Origin: Ruegeria sp. Alg231-54
GTDB lineage: Bacteria; Pseudomonadota; Alphaproteobacteria; Rhodobacterales; Rhodobacteraceae
Length of the DNA: 64,000 bases
Assembly: GCF_900143525.1 (NCBI RefSeq)
Contig: NZ_FREZ01000001.1
Span: 853,260 to 917,259 of the forward strand
Direction of reading: 5' to 3'
Made by a program: the position numbers and the translations under genes. Positions 1 through 9,309 of the stretch are shown in pieces. Below the pieces are notes generated by a model. It was not told the origin of the DNA, did not search any database, and was given only the letters and a program-made list of their open reading frames with translations. The first letter of the stretch is position 1. Every line of letters begins with the position of its first letter.

Positions 1-1382
1 TCCGCACCCGGCACCGGAGAATTACCCTTCATGTAGCTGAGCCATAGAACGAACCCGCCAATCAGCGCAGCGATCCAGCCCAGATTGGCGATGGCCTTCC
101 GGTGCCCCCATGCCGCCCGTGCGGCAAGCGCATTGGCCAGTACCAAATGCAAAACGCCAACGACAATCGAGACCATCATCATCGCACCGAAATTGTTCAG
201 GTCGAGCAATTTGAACTTGGACCAGAACGACCCCTCGGCTGGCGACACGCCGAAATAACTGCCGACGAGGACGCCATACAGGATTGTTGCGCTGGAAATG
301 ATCACCCCAAAGCGTCGCCAGGATCGTTCACCCGGTGTTGCATCAAGCCGTTTCCAGAATAGTAAAAGGCCCAACAGGATGATCGCGCCGTATCCCGCGT
401 CGGCTACGATCATTGCGAAGAAGACCGCAAATGAAACGGCGACGATGACACTGGGGTCCCAGTCCTTGTAACCCGGCACTTGATAAAATAGCGCCAAGTC
501 CACGGCAGCACTGCGCTTTTCCGGTTGTTCCAACAAGGTTGGCGGGCTGTCATAGGGGCTGGGTTCTTCGATCAGTACGGCAGCGTCCTTGGCGATTGCC
601 ATGTCCAGAACCGCATCTATACGATCCTCGGGCACCCAGCCCTGAAGGGCAAACATCGCCTCTTCGTCGCGAACCTTTTGCGTGGCATGGGCCAGCTCGG
701 CCGCGCTTTCGGCAACCGAAAGGTTCCGGCGCATCAGTGCTAGGTATCGGGTTTGCGCAACGCGTTCAGCCTCAAGCGCTTCGATGGCGATCTCAGCCTC
801 TTCCAGTTGCGCCTCAAGCTCGTGAATGGGCAGCGATCCTGTGTGCGTGCGCGGAACTGGCAGGATATCGTCATCCGGCTCATCCGGGTCGATCAGTACG
901 GCATAGATGAACCTATGGTCCTGCTCGAGTATGGCCCAGGGCATATCCAGGGCCTCCAACGCATCGCGATACTTCAGTGGCAGTTGATAAAACCACAACC
1001 GGTTCCCCGCCAAAACATCGTCTGGTGGAAAATCCAGATCGCCCCAAGGGCGAACCTGCGCGATCCGGTTGGCCAGAAAATCCCTTTGGTCCGTCATGTC
1101 ACGGGTCCGTTGCATCAGGTCCAGCACATCCTTGACGAACTGCTCCATTTCAAAACCGGGGTCGCGCTGGATCTGTCGGCGCGGTTCGGACACGTCATTC
1201 AGGAACCGTAGCGCCTTATAGGCATTGCGCGCGCCCCGCTCACTGATCTTTTCCGGCTCAGAGGGTGGCGGGGCCAGCGGTAGGACGTGCATACAGCCCA
1301 GATTCTGCAGCGCCTCAAGGGTCGCAGCCTTCTGGCCTGCTCGCCCGACCAGTGACAGTTTCTTGAGCCTCGCAACACTCAT
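1..1382 (-). CDS. V-type ATP synthase subunit I (partial, C-terminus outside window)
   Basis: Membrane stator subunit of a V/A-type rotary ATPase, which couples ion flow through the membrane ring to the soluble A/B head. About 460 residues are present. The long N-terminal half is soluble and helix-rich, with Glu/Ala-rich coiled-coil stretches. From about residue 320 the hydrophobic region starts with FFAMIVADAGYGAI, the hallmark of this family's first membrane helix, and further helices follow. The gene runs off the left edge, so the last membrane helices are not seen. The start ATG at 1382 overlaps the stop of subunit D by ATGA, showing tight translational coupling. Family assignment is firm. 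Whether it pumps protons or sodium cannot be told from this part. Confidence 0.9.
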   Translation of the reverse strand, partial: MSVARLKKLSLVGRAGQKAATLEALQNLGCMHVLPLAPPPSEPEKISERGARNAYKALRFLNDVSEPRRQIQRDPGFEMEQFVKDVLDLMQRTRDMTDQRDFLANRIAQVRPWGDLDFPPDDVLAGNRLWFYQLPLKYRDALEALDMPWAILEQDHRFIYAVLIDPDEPDDDILPVPRTHTGSLPIHELEAQLEEAEIAIEALEAERVAQTRYLALMRRNLSVAESAAELAHATQKVRDEEAMFALQGWVPEDRIDAVLDMAIAKDAAVLIEEPSPYDSPPTLLEQPEKRSAAVDLALFYQVPGYKDWDPSVIVAVSFAVFFAMIVADAGYGAIILLGLLLFWKRLDATPGERSWRRFGVIISSATILYGVLVGSYFGVSPAEGSFWSKFKLLDLNNFGAMMMVSIVVGVLHLVLANALAARAAWGHRKAIANLGWIAALIGGFVLWLSYMKGNSPVPGA

Positions 1383-1984
1383 GCTACAGCCTCCTGCGCA
1401 TGTTTGCGTTTCGAGATTTTCGAGCGCACGACGGCCTGCATCTGCTCATCGCTCAGATAGATGCGGATTTTCTTGATGTTGGCACTGGCGCGCGGGATCA
1501 GGACCTTTTCAAACAAGTTGACGCGCTGGGTGATGGTGGCCACAGCCTTATCGAATATCTTCACTCGCTCTTCGGCCACTTTGACCCGTAGACGCGCCTC
1601 GATCATATCGTGTAGCAACCGGGCCGCCGCATCGACCCAGTGGGGTTTGGCCAAATAGGAGTACGGGCGCACCGCGACCTCAATCCGGTCTAGCGCAGGC
1701 ATCTTTACACCCACGACGTTGACCTCTTCGACTTTGTAGTCTTTCAGCTCGACCAACCCGTCCAGATCAACGCCTTGCTGCGCCAGCATCGGTAACTTTT
1801 CCCCAACCTTTTGCGCCAGCTCCTGGACCTCATCCTGCAAGCGCAGCACTTCCCCGCGCGCCTTGGCACGTTCCGCCATCAATTGCTGGCGTTTCAGGTC
1901 CAGCGACGGCAAGAACCGTTCATAGCTTTTCAGCTGCGTCTGCTCGCGTGCGAGCGACGATTTATTCAGCTGCAACCGCGCCAT
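1379..1984 (-). CDS. V-type ATP synthase subunit D (central stalk)
   Basis: Central rotor-stalk subunit of the V/A-type ATPase, about 201 residues. The N-terminus (MARLQLNKSSLAREQTQLK) and the heptad-rich helices at both ends fit the antiparallel coiled coil of this family, and a KMPALDR-type segment sits in the middle. Two ATG codons lie six bases apart, at 1990 and 1984. I prefer 1984 because the AAGGA motif is then about five bases upstream, whereas it would touch the ATG at 1990. The gene begins inside the end of subunit B, an overlap of about 20 bases, and overlaps subunit I by four bases, so B-D-I form one transcript. Confidence 0.92.
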   Translation of the reverse strand: MARLQLNKSSLAREQTQLKSYERFLPSLDLKRQQLMAERAKARGEVLRLQDEVQELAQKVGEKLPMLAQQGVDLDGLVELKDYKVEEVNVVGVKMPALDRIEVAVRPYSYLAKPHWVDAAARLLHDMIEARLRVKVAEERVKIFDKAVATITQRVNLFEKVLIPRASANIKKIRIYLSDEQMQAVVRSKISKRKHAQEAVA

Positions 1985-3323
1985 CGGCATCCTTTGGGAA
2001 ATACTTGTCGATCAGGGCCTGCTTCATCAGTAGCTGCTCAGGTGCGAAACACTCGGCCAGAGTTTTCCACCCCAAATCCAGCGCATCTTCCAGCGAGATT
2101 GAAACATTGATGTCCATGAACCGGGTTTTGAACAGGTCACCAAACTTCAACAACTGATGGTCGTAATCCGAAAGGTCGAACGCCATTGCCTGTTTCTGCG
2201 CGGCGTCGCGGCTTTCGGAATAGAATCGGATCATCGTGTTCATGATCTGCCCGTGATCCTCGCGCGTCGTCTTGCCGATCACGTTCTGCTTGAGGCGCGA
2301 GAGGCTGCCGAACGGGTCAATCACACCCGAATGCAGATAGATCTGCCCCTCGGTGATATAGCCCGTGTTATCCGGCACAGGATGGGTCACGTCATTGCCG
2401 GGCATCGTCGTCACGGTCAGCACAGTGACCGATCCGCCCTTGGCATAGTCGCAGGCTTTTTCGTATCGGCGGGCCAACTGGGAATAGAGGTCGCCCATAT
2501 AGCCACGCTGCGACGGTACGCGCTCTTGGCTGATACCAACTTCCTTCATCGCGTCGGCATAAGCGGTCATATCAGTCAGTAGAACCAGCACGCGTTTGCC
2601 CTCTTCCACCGCGAATTTCTCGGCCACGGCCAGCGCCATATCAGGTACCAGCAGCCGTTCGACCAGCGGATCCATCGCCTGGTTGACGAACATCACCGTT
2701 CGGGAAAACACGCCCGCATCCTCGAAGGACGTCCTGAAGGTAAAGTAGTCGTCAAAGATCAGACCCAGCCCGCCAAACACCACGATATCCGCGTCCGCCT
2801 GAATGCCGATACGACTGAGGAACGCGTTGAACGGCTCACCTGAAACCGAAAAGATCGGGACTTTCTGGCTTTCGACCAGCGTGTTGAACACGTCGATCAT
2901 CGGCACGTCTGTTCGGATCATCTTGTTAGGCACGGCGCGTTCTGCCGGGTTCACGGTTGGCCCGCCAATAGCCACGCGCGGCTCAGACGACAGGCCGGGT
3001 CCACCGTCGATTGACACGCCCGCGCCATCAAAAACGCGGCCCAGAATGTTCTGTGAGTACGGCGTCTGCATCGGGTGGCCCAGAAACGTCGCCGTGGCCT
3101 CAGTCGAAATCCCCTTGGTGCCGGAAAACACCTGCAAGGTGACAACGTCCCGGTCGATAAAGATCGCCTGAGCCAGCGTCTTGTGGCCGTCCACGGTTTC
3201 AATCACGGCCAGATCGTTGAAACGCACGGCCGCGTCGGTCGATCCGTCCAGAGGCACTCTGACCTTTATTGTGTCTCCGACGATCTCAAGAACACGCGTG
3301 TACTTCAAAAGACTTCCGGACAT
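1962..3323 (-). CDS. V-type ATP synthase subunit B
   Basis: Non-catalytic nucleotide-binding subunit of the V/A-type ATPase head, 453 residues. It has the N-terminal beta-barrel, then the ATPase fold with FSVSGEPFNAFLSR where a catalytic subunit would have a P-loop. Other conserved segments are LLTDMTAYADAMKEV and MPGNDVTHPVPDNTGYITEG, followed by a helical C-terminal domain. The missing Walker A lysine is normal for subunit B. The gene is first in its transcript: 193 bases separate it from the MATE gene upstream, and the catalytic subunit A is not in front of it. Subunit A must lie elsewhere, probably past the left edge. Confidence 0.95.
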   Translation of the reverse strand: MSGSLLKYTRVLEIVGDTIKVRVPLDGSTDAAVRFNDLAVIETVDGHKTLAQAIFIDRDVVTLQVFSGTKGISTEATATFLGHPMQTPYSQNILGRVFDGAGVSIDGGPGLSSEPRVAIGGPTVNPAERAVPNKMIRTDVPMIDVFNTLVESQKVPIFSVSGEPFNAFLSRIGIQADADIVVFGGLGLIFDDYFTFRTSFEDAGVFSRTVMFVNQAMDPLVERLLVPDMALAVAEKFAVEEGKRVLVLLTDMTAYADAMKEVGISQERVPSQRGYMGDLYSQLARRYEKACDYAKGGSVTVLTVTTMPGNDVTHPVPDNTGYITEGQIYLHSGVIDPFGSLSRLKQNVIGKTTREDHGQIMNTMIRFYSESRDAAQKQAMAFDLSDYDHQLLKFGDLFKTRFMDINVSISLEDALDLGWKTLAECFAPEQLLMKQALIDKYFPKDADGAVAAE

Positions 3324-3516
3324 TGCTCATCCTCGGTCGTTAAAGGTGTTTTTGAAATCAACGCCCCGAAATAACTTGGCGTTTTTTTTGCAATCTTAAG
3401 CTCAGCTTACAACGAATTCATGAATTGGCAAATGAGGATGTCTTAGTTGCGGCAAAGGAGACAAATGTCGCTTCTGGTGACCAAAAACCGATGGCATTTT
3501 AGCGCCCAGGGACGAT

Positions 3517-4920
3517 TCACCACCCCCTGCGCCCAAACAGGGATTGCAGCCGGCTTTGCCCGGCAAATGGATCGACCTCTGTTGGCGCAGTCAGGCCCGA
3601 GACAACGCGGCGCACCATTACCCAGCAGATTGCAGCAAATATCACACCGCCCAGCGCCTGCCCCAACAACACCCCCGGAGCGCCAGCCAAATAGGCCCCG
3701 GCGACCGCAAAGGGCCATGTGCCCAGCGTATGACGCCCCCAGTTAATCCACGTGGAATAAATGGGATAGCCAAGGTTGTTGAAGCTTGCATTCGCAACAA
3801 AGATCACCCCGTTGAAGAAAGACGCCAAGGCCAGCGGCCCGCAGAACAGGTAAATCAGCGCCCGCGTCTCGCCTTGGGCCTGAAACAAATCGGCGATGGG
3901 GGCACGCAGCACGAACAGCACCGCCGCCATCAGAACCACATAGACGGCGGTGAATTTTACGCCTGCCAGGAATGCGCCCTTCACCCTGTCATACTGCCCT
4001 GCCCCAAAGTTCTGCCCCACGATCGGGCCTATGGCCCCGGACAGTGCAAACACGACAGAAAAGGCGACAGGCATCAGCCGCCCTATTACTGCCATGCCTG
4101 CCACGGCATCTGTGCCAAACTGCGCTACCTCACGGATCACGATGGCGTTGCCGACAGGCGTGGCGACATTGGTCAGAACCGCCGGTATTGCAATCGCCCG
4201 CACCGGTTGGAGGTCTTCCACCACTTGCTTCAGCGACGGTCGCGCAAATCCACGGTGCACGCGCACGGCGGGCCGGACCGCTGCTATCAGCATACAGATA
4301 CGCGCAATCACCGAGGCAATCGCCGCCCCGTCCAGGCCAAGACCAACGGCAAAGATCAGAATCGGATCCAATATCGCGTTGGCCAGCCCACCGTAAATCG
4401 TAGCCTGCATAGACCGGCGCGCATCACCATGCGCGCGCAACACAGCCATACCCGTCATTGCCGCAGCCATCACCCACATGGTCGGCAGAATGATGCTGAC
4501 ATACCGTGCGGCCAGTTGCAGAACCTCACCCTGTGCGCCCAGCAAAGACAGCAGAAACTTGATGTTAATCATGACTATGGCAGACACAATCAATCCCATC
4601 AGAATACCAAGAAGGGCAACGCTGGTTCCGAATTGGCGGGCTTTTTCGGGCCGCCCCGCCCCCAGCTCGCGGGCGACAAGGGCGCCGGCGGCAATCGACA
4701 GTCCCACATTGATTGAGTTGGTGAAAAACAAAAGCGTGCCCGCATAGCCGACCGCTGCGGCCAAGGCGTCATTGCCCAGCATAGAGATGAACACCATGTC
4801 CACGAAATCCACGGCAAAGACCGCCATAAGGCCAATGCTGGTGGTCAGCGACATTCGGGTCACATGCCGCATCAGACTGCCGGTCAAAAAGACAGCCATG
4901 CCCTTGGGTTGTTGTGTCAT
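3517..4920 (-). CDS. MATE family efflux transporter
   Basis: Multidrug and toxin extrusion family transporter in the inner membrane, 467 residues, with about twelve predicted membrane helices in two similar six-helix halves. The family exports organic cations or drugs in exchange for protons or sodium. Supporting segments include an N-terminal VDFVDMVFISMLGNDALAA region and a second-half GAIGPIVGQNFGAGQYDRV region, the usual MATE inter-helix motif. The C-terminus ends in a short basic tail. The gene stands alone on the minus strand, 193 bases upstream of the V-ATPase operon. The substrate cannot be predicted. Confidence 0.9.
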   Translation of the reverse strand: MTQQPKGMAVFLTGSLMRHVTRMSLTTSIGLMAVFAVDFVDMVFISMLGNDALAAAVGYAGTLLFFTNSINVGLSIAAGALVARELGAGRPEKARQFGTSVALLGILMGLIVSAIVMINIKFLLSLLGAQGEVLQLAARYVSIILPTMWVMAAAMTGMAVLRAHGDARRSMQATIYGGLANAILDPILIFAVGLGLDGAAIASVIARICMLIAAVRPAVRVHRGFARPSLKQVVEDLQPVRAIAIPAVLTNVATPVGNAIVIREVAQFGTDAVAGMAVIGRLMPVAFSVVFALSGAIGPIVGQNFGAGQYDRVKGAFLAGVKFTAVYVVLMAAVLFVLRAPIADLFQAQGETRALIYLFCGPLALASFFNGVIFVANASFNNLGYPIYSTWINWGRHTLGTWPFAVAGAYLAGAPGVLLGQALGGVIFAAICWVMVRRVVSGLTAPTEVDPFAGQSRLQSLFGRRGW

Positions 4921-5468
4921 TGGCGGTCCGTCCCTTTGTTCTGGAAATTAATCTGCCCCTGATGGGCGCCAGTCAGCAACCTCAAACTGGTGCCGTGCGC
5001 GACGAATACAGTCCTACCTTTTTTGGCATTCCGCATTTTGCACCGCTGCGATGATGTTGCAGTACGAAAATCCTTGCCGCTTTGGATATCGGCTTCCAGC
5101 GCTGCGTCCACTGGCGGCTCGCAGCCGACATTCTAAGTCAACGGATTTTGCCGGAATTGACTGATCGACGCGAAGGTCACCGTTCTCAACGAACTGGGCA
5201 AACTCACCCATCCCGGCGTGTACGGCATTTTCGACACCGAAGTTCGCGCAGTGTATGTCGAGGGCGGGCACCCAAGTGGCGGCCGTGCGAAACGGTCGAT
5301 GGTGGTGAGGTACTCAGAGCGCGAGTACCGCCACGCGGGGCACCAGCCTGCACTGGACGCAGGTCCCAAGGTAGAAAAATCAGTACCAATACCCGCTCAA
5401 TACATTATAAGAAATGAATATACTAAATTTACGATATTCGATTAGCGCGAAGACCTGGGGAGGATTCA
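4921..5468. other. Intergenic region without a convincing gene
   Basis: This 548-base gap lies between the divergent MATE and DUF3604 genes. It contains several short overlapping open frames on both strands, up to 111 codons. None has a recognisable domain or a good ribosome binding site. The part from about 5160 to 5380 is G+C-rich and open in several frames, so it could be a decayed gene fragment, but I cannot name its parent. The last 60 bases before 5469 are A+T-rich and end in the AGGAG-like site of the DUF3604 gene, so a promoter probably lies there. Confidence 0.4.
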
Positions 5469-7391
5469 ATGCTTCGACTTACAACCTGTTTGATCTCTTT
5501 GCTGACACTACCAGCGCTTGTTTGGGCAGACGCGGTCCCCAGCAAAGAGGCTGCTGAGGGCACCTTTGCCGACCGCCCATATTCGCCCTACGCCAACCGA
5601 TCGTTCCCCGAACGGCCGCTTTGGGGTGATACACACCTGCACACCGGTTTGTCGCTGGATGCAGGCGCATTCGGAAACACCTTGCTTCCTGATGAGGCAT
5701 GGCGGTTCGCAAAGGGGGAACAAGTTATTTCGTCAACCGGTCAGGCCGTCAGGCTGGCGCGGCCCCTGGATTGGATGGTGCTGACGGATCATACTGATTT
5801 GATGGGTTTCGCCCCGGACCTGCAGGCCGGTAAACCTGGCGTTATTGGTGACCCAAAAGGCTTGGAGTGGTACGAGGGATACAAAGCAGGCGGTGAAGAA
5901 GCCGGGAAAGCGGCCTTCGACATTATTACAAATTTCTCTCAAATGACCCTGCCGGAAATCCTACTTGAGTCATACAGCCCAGGCGCGGACGCATTCGCAT
6001 TTACATGGGAAAACATCGTTATGGCAGCGGAACGGCATAACGACCCCGGCAATTTCACCGCCTTTATTGGGTTTGAATGGACGTCCGTTCCCAAGGGGTT
6101 CAACCTGCACCGCAATGTCATGCTACGTGACGGACCAATTCGAGCACTGCAAATGGTGCCACCCGTGACTCAGCCTCCTTACGGCGACACCGACCCCAAG
6201 GCGCTTTATGCGTGGCTTGAAGAATATCAGGGTAAAACTGGCGGTCGCGCGGTTGCTTTTGCACATAACGGCAACCTGTCAAATGGCTGGATGTTCCCCA
6301 CTGAGGATACTTATCACGGCGGCAAGGTAGACGAAGAATACGTGCAGAACCGCGCCAAGTGGGAGCCGCATTATGAGGTCACCCAAATCAAAGGCGACGG
6401 AGAAGCACACCCCTTCCTAAGCCCGGAAGACGAATTTGCGGACTATGAAAACTGGGACGTCGGCAACCTCGACATTACCGAGCTGAAAACAGAGGACATG
6501 CTGGCCGGTGAATATGCCAGAGAAGCCTTGAAACGTGGCCTGATGCTGGAAGAAAAATTCGGGGTGAACCCTTATAAGTTCGGAATGGGTGGGGCAACAG
6601 ACAGCCACACATCGCTGGCAACAGCTGAAGAGGACAACTTTTTCGGAAAATCCGTCAGCGTTGAACCGTCGGCCACAAGAATCCAGCACCCCTTCATCGC
6701 CAATGATCTTGGCGAAATCCCCGGCGACCTTCTTGTCGCATCTGGTTACACTGCCGTCTGGGCCACCGAGAACACGCGTTCCGCGATCTTTGATGCTTTC
6801 AAACGGCGTGAAACCTATGCCACGACTGGTCCTCGGATCGGTCTGCGGTTCTTTGGTGGATGGGAATTTGACGAAGCAGATCTTGAGACCCGGTTCCTTG
6901 CGGACGTTGGCTACACCAAAGGCGTTCCGATGGGCTCGGACTTACGCCCTAACGAAGGTGATGGAGCGCCTTCATTCCTGATTGCAGCACTACGGGATCC
7001 GGTTGGGGCCAATCTGGACCGGGTACAGGTCGTAAAAGGGTGGCTCGATGGCGAAGGAGAGTTGCACGAGAAAGTCTACGACGTTGCATGGTCGGATGAC
7101 CGGGCTGCTGATGAAAACGGCAAAGTCCCGGCTGTCGGCAACACCGTCGATATCGAAACCGCCAGCTGGAGTAACACGATTGGCACCGCCGAGCTTGTGT
7201 CGGTTTGGGCCGATCCAGACTTTGATCCAAATGCGCGGGCCTTCTACTATGTCCGGGCGCTTGAAATTCCCACACCCCGTTGGGTCTTGTACGACAAGGT
7301 CCGGTTCGGTATTGACCTGCCGGAAGAGGCGCAGCTGATCCATCAAGAGCGCGCGTATTCGTCGCCAATCTGGTACACACCTAGCGAGTAA
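5469..7391 (+). CDS. DUF3604 domain-containing exported protein
   Basis: Large DUF3604 protein, 640 residues, with a signal peptide of about 20 residues (hydrophobic stretch ending LPALVWADA), so probably periplasmic. The family resembles PHP-type metal-dependent hydrolases. Candidate metal ligands are the DTHLHTG motif at residues 54-60, VLTDHTD near 104-110, FAHNGN near 263 and ATDSHT near 375. Substrate and reaction are unknown for the family. A GGGGAGG site lies just upstream of the ATG. A PpiC-type isomerase and a HupE/UreJ permease follow on the same strand. This trio suggests that folding of the exported enzyme and a metal supply are linked to it, which is inference from context only. 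Confidence 0.88.
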   Translation: MLRLTTCLISLLTLPALVWADAVPSKEAAEGTFADRPYSPYANRSFPERPLWGDTHLHTGLSLDAGAFGNTLLPDEAWRFAKGEQVISSTGQAVRLARPLDWMVLTDHTDLMGFAPDLQAGKPGVIGDPKGLEWYEGYKAGGEEAGKAAFDIITNFSQMTLPEILLESYSPGADAFAFTWENIVMAAERHNDPGNFTAFIGFEWTSVPKGFNLHRNVMLRDGPIRALQMVPPVTQPPYGDTDPKALYAWLEEYQGKTGGRAVAFAHNGNLSNGWMFPTEDTYHGGKVDEEYVQNRAKWEPHYEVTQIKGDGEAHPFLSPEDEFADYENWDVGNLDITELKTEDMLAGEYAREALKRGLMLEEKFGVNPYKFGMGGATDSHTSLATAEEDNFFGKSVSVEPSATRIQHPFIANDLGEIPGDLLVASGYTAVWATENTRSAIFDAFKRRETYATTGPRIGLRFFGGWEFDEADLETRFLADVGYTKGVPMGSDLRPNEGDGAPSFLIAALRDPVGANLDRVQVVKGWLDGEGELHEKVYDVAWSDDRAADENGKVPAVGNTVDIETASWSNTIGTAELVSVWADPDFDPNARAFYYVRALEIPTPRWVLYDKVRFGIDLPEEAQLIHQERAYSSPIWYTPSE

Positions 7392-7411
7392 CCGAATAAT
7401 ACACTAATGAC

Positions 7412-7441
7412 ATTGCCGGGCGGTTAACCCCGCCCGGCAAT
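7412..7441 (+). promoter_or_regulatory. Intercistronic stem-loop
   Basis: A perfect 12-base inverted repeat (ATTGCCGGGCGG and its complement) flanks a six-base loop, between the DUF3604 stop and the isomerase gene. No T-run follows, so it is not a classical intrinsic terminator. It could act as an mRNA-stabilising or processing hairpin that lets the first gene be expressed more strongly than the two behind it. Confidence 0.6.
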
Positions 7442-7467
7442 ATTGCGACACGACATTGAGAACCCGA

Positions 7468-8298
7468 ATGCAAATTTTTAAACAGCCATTATTCCACTTC
7501 ATTTTGATCGGGGTTGCCATTTTCGCTTGGTTTGCATGGGTTTCCCCGCAACAGGACGTCGTTGAAGAAACCGACACGATCACAGTCGACGGTAACGATG
7601 TCGCCCTTCTGAAAACACGTTTCCAAAACAGCTGGAACCGCCCACCGACGGAAGACGAGTTACAGGCCCTGATTGACGGGGCGATCCGCGAAGAAGTTCT
7701 TGTGCGCGAAGCACGCAAGCTGGGTCTGGATCAAGGTGATCAGGTCATCCGTGCACGCCTGGCGCAGAAGATGGATTTTCTGACTGACGCAATCGCAGCT
7801 TCGATCGAACCCGAGCCCGAAGTGTTGCAGACCTTTCTGAACGAATATCCGGAACGGTTTACCAAACCGGCACAGATTGCTTTTGATCAGATCTACCTGA
7901 ACGAGAACGCTGATCTGGATGCCATCGAAAGCGCGATCGAGGCTGCAAACACTCAGCAGGACTGGAGCAGCATCGGATCGACAACTTTGCTTCCAAAGTC
8001 GATGCCTCTGACGGTAGTGCGCGTGGTGGACGCAAACTTTGGCACTGGCTTTTCGGCGGCTCTGAATTCGTTGGAGCCAGGCAACTGGTCCGGCCCGGTC
8101 CGATCCGCATATGGCATCCACGTCGTTCGCGTTATAGACAAACAAGACCCCATATTGCCAAAGCTGGAAGATATCCGCGATACCGTTTTACTGGAATGGC
8201 GCCGCGAAGCCGGGTCGGACCTGGCGCAGGCGCAATATGAAAGCCTGGCGTCGAATTACCAGGTCGAAACACCCGACATGGACAAGGCGGTCGAATGA
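7468..8298 (+). CDS. PpiC-type (parvulin) peptidyl-prolyl cis-trans isomerase, membrane-anchored
   Basis: About 276 residues. One hydrophobic N-terminal segment (FHFILIGVAIFAWFAW) is followed by a helical SurA/PrsA-like region and a C-terminal parvulin domain. The latter includes an IAFDQIYLNEN strand and GPVRSAYGIHVVRV, the typical end of a PpiC domain. It probably assists folding of exported proteins on the periplasmic side. The start is set at the ATG at 7468. An in-frame TTG at 7456 would add four residues. The stop overlaps the HupE start by ATGA, so the two are co-translated. Its likely client is the DUF3604 protein encoded upstream, but that is inferred from position. Confidence 0.85.
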   Translation: MQIFKQPLFHFILIGVAIFAWFAWVSPQQDVVEETDTITVDGNDVALLKTRFQNSWNRPPTEDELQALIDGAIREEVLVREARKLGLDQGDQVIRARLAQKMDFLTDAIAASIEPEPEVLQTFLNEYPERFTKPAQIAFDQIYLNENADLDAIESAIEAANTQQDWSSIGSTTLLPKSMPLTVVRVVDANFGTGFSAALNSLEPGNWSGPVRSAYGIHVVRVIDKQDPILPKLEDIRDTVLLEWRREAGSDLAQAQYESLASNYQVETPDMDKAVE

Positions 8299-9296
8299 AG
8301 CGGCTCTTTTGCCTGTTATTCTCGGGCTGGCTGATGTTCGCCGCACAAGCGGGACATGCACATGCACTTGACCCCGGTTATTTGGACCTGCGGCAATTGG
8401 CGAGCAACACTTGGCAAGTGCTATGGCGCAAGCCTGATGTGAATGGCCGCCCCATGGGCATCGATGCCATATTACCCGCTCACTGTGCCCAAAACCGAGG
8501 ACCCGAGCCGCGGTCCGACGGAACAGCTTGGATCGCGACCTGGGTTCTTGAATGCGAGGACGATATCGCCGGTCACACCATCACCATTGAAGGGCTGGAG
8601 CAACAACGAAACGACGTTCTGCTGCGCATCCAACCCATCTCGTCAGAACCATCCACATTGCGGTTCACACCCGAGACACCTGCATTGATCATTCCAGAAC
8701 AGCCAACGACCTGGTCGGTTCTGAGCAGTTACTTCCGTCTTGGGTTCGAACATATTCTGGAAGGTTGGGATCATCTTCTGTTTGTATTCGCCTTGTTTGT
8801 CCTGGTGCGCGATCCATGGCGGTTGGTCGGGGCAGTGACCGCCTTTACCGTCGCGCATTCCATTACGCTGGCGCTTGCCACTCTGGGCGTGCTGAACGTG
8901 CCCGGCCCTCCGGTCGAAGCCGTGATCGCCTTGTCAATCGTGTTCCTCGCTCTGGAAATCCTCAACCGAAAAGATGGTGAGCTGCGCCTGTCCGAACAAT
9001 ATCCCTGGATCGTCTGCTTTTGCTTCGGGCTGTTGCACGGGCTGGGATTTGCCGGCGCGCTGGCCGATATTGGAGTTCCAACTGAGGATATCTTCGCCGC
9101 ACTGCTGGCCTTCAACATCGGGGTCGAGGCCGGGCAACTTTTGTTTATTGCCGGACTGTCGGCCCTGATCTTGGTGTGGCGCCTTACGCTGCCCACAATT
9201 TCCCAAAGGGCAGGCGTAGTCGCCGTACCCGTCACAGGATATGCCATCGGCTGCGTGTCGATGTACTGGTTGGTTGAACGCGTCAGCGGGTTTTAG
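8295..9296 (+). CDS. HupE/UreJ family protein (putative nickel/cobalt permease)
   Basis: Inner-membrane protein of 333 residues. A signal peptide and a periplasmic domain of about 120 residues are followed by six or seven helices. The metal-transport motifs of the HupE/UreJ family are all visible: GFEHILEGWDHLLFVF, TAFTVAHSITLAL, FGLLHGLGFAGAL and FNIGVEAGQ. Characterised members move nickel or cobalt. No hydrogenase or urease genes are nearby, so the metal may instead serve the DUF3604 protein two genes upstream. It is the last gene of the trio and converges on the cyclase gene, with only 13 bases between the stops. Confidence 0.88.
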   Translation: MKRLFCLLFSGWLMFAAQAGHAHALDPGYLDLRQLASNTWQVLWRKPDVNGRPMGIDAILPAHCAQNRGPEPRSDGTAWIATWVLECEDDIAGHTITIEGLEQQRNDVLLRIQPISSEPSTLRFTPETPALIIPEQPTTWSVLSSYFRLGFEHILEGWDHLLFVFALFVLVRDPWRLVGAVTAFTVAHSITLALATLGVLNVPGPPVEAVIALSIVFLALEILNRKDGELRLSEQYPWIVCFCFGLLHGLGFAGALADIGVPTEDIFAALLAFNIGVEAGQLLFIAGLSALILVWRLTLPTISQRAGVVAVPVTGYAIGCVSMYWLVERVSGF

Positions 9297-9309
9297 ATTG
9301 GAGCGACCG

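Noticed and set aside
1962..3323. Missing Walker A lysine in V-ATPase subunit B as a defect
   Set aside because: Subunit B is the non-catalytic partner and normally has this altered loop.
5014..5445. Short overlapping frames of 60-111 codons between the MATE and DUF3604 genes
   Set aside because: No recognisable domain, no ribosome site and open frames on both strands at once, as expected in G+C-rich non-coding or decayed sequence.
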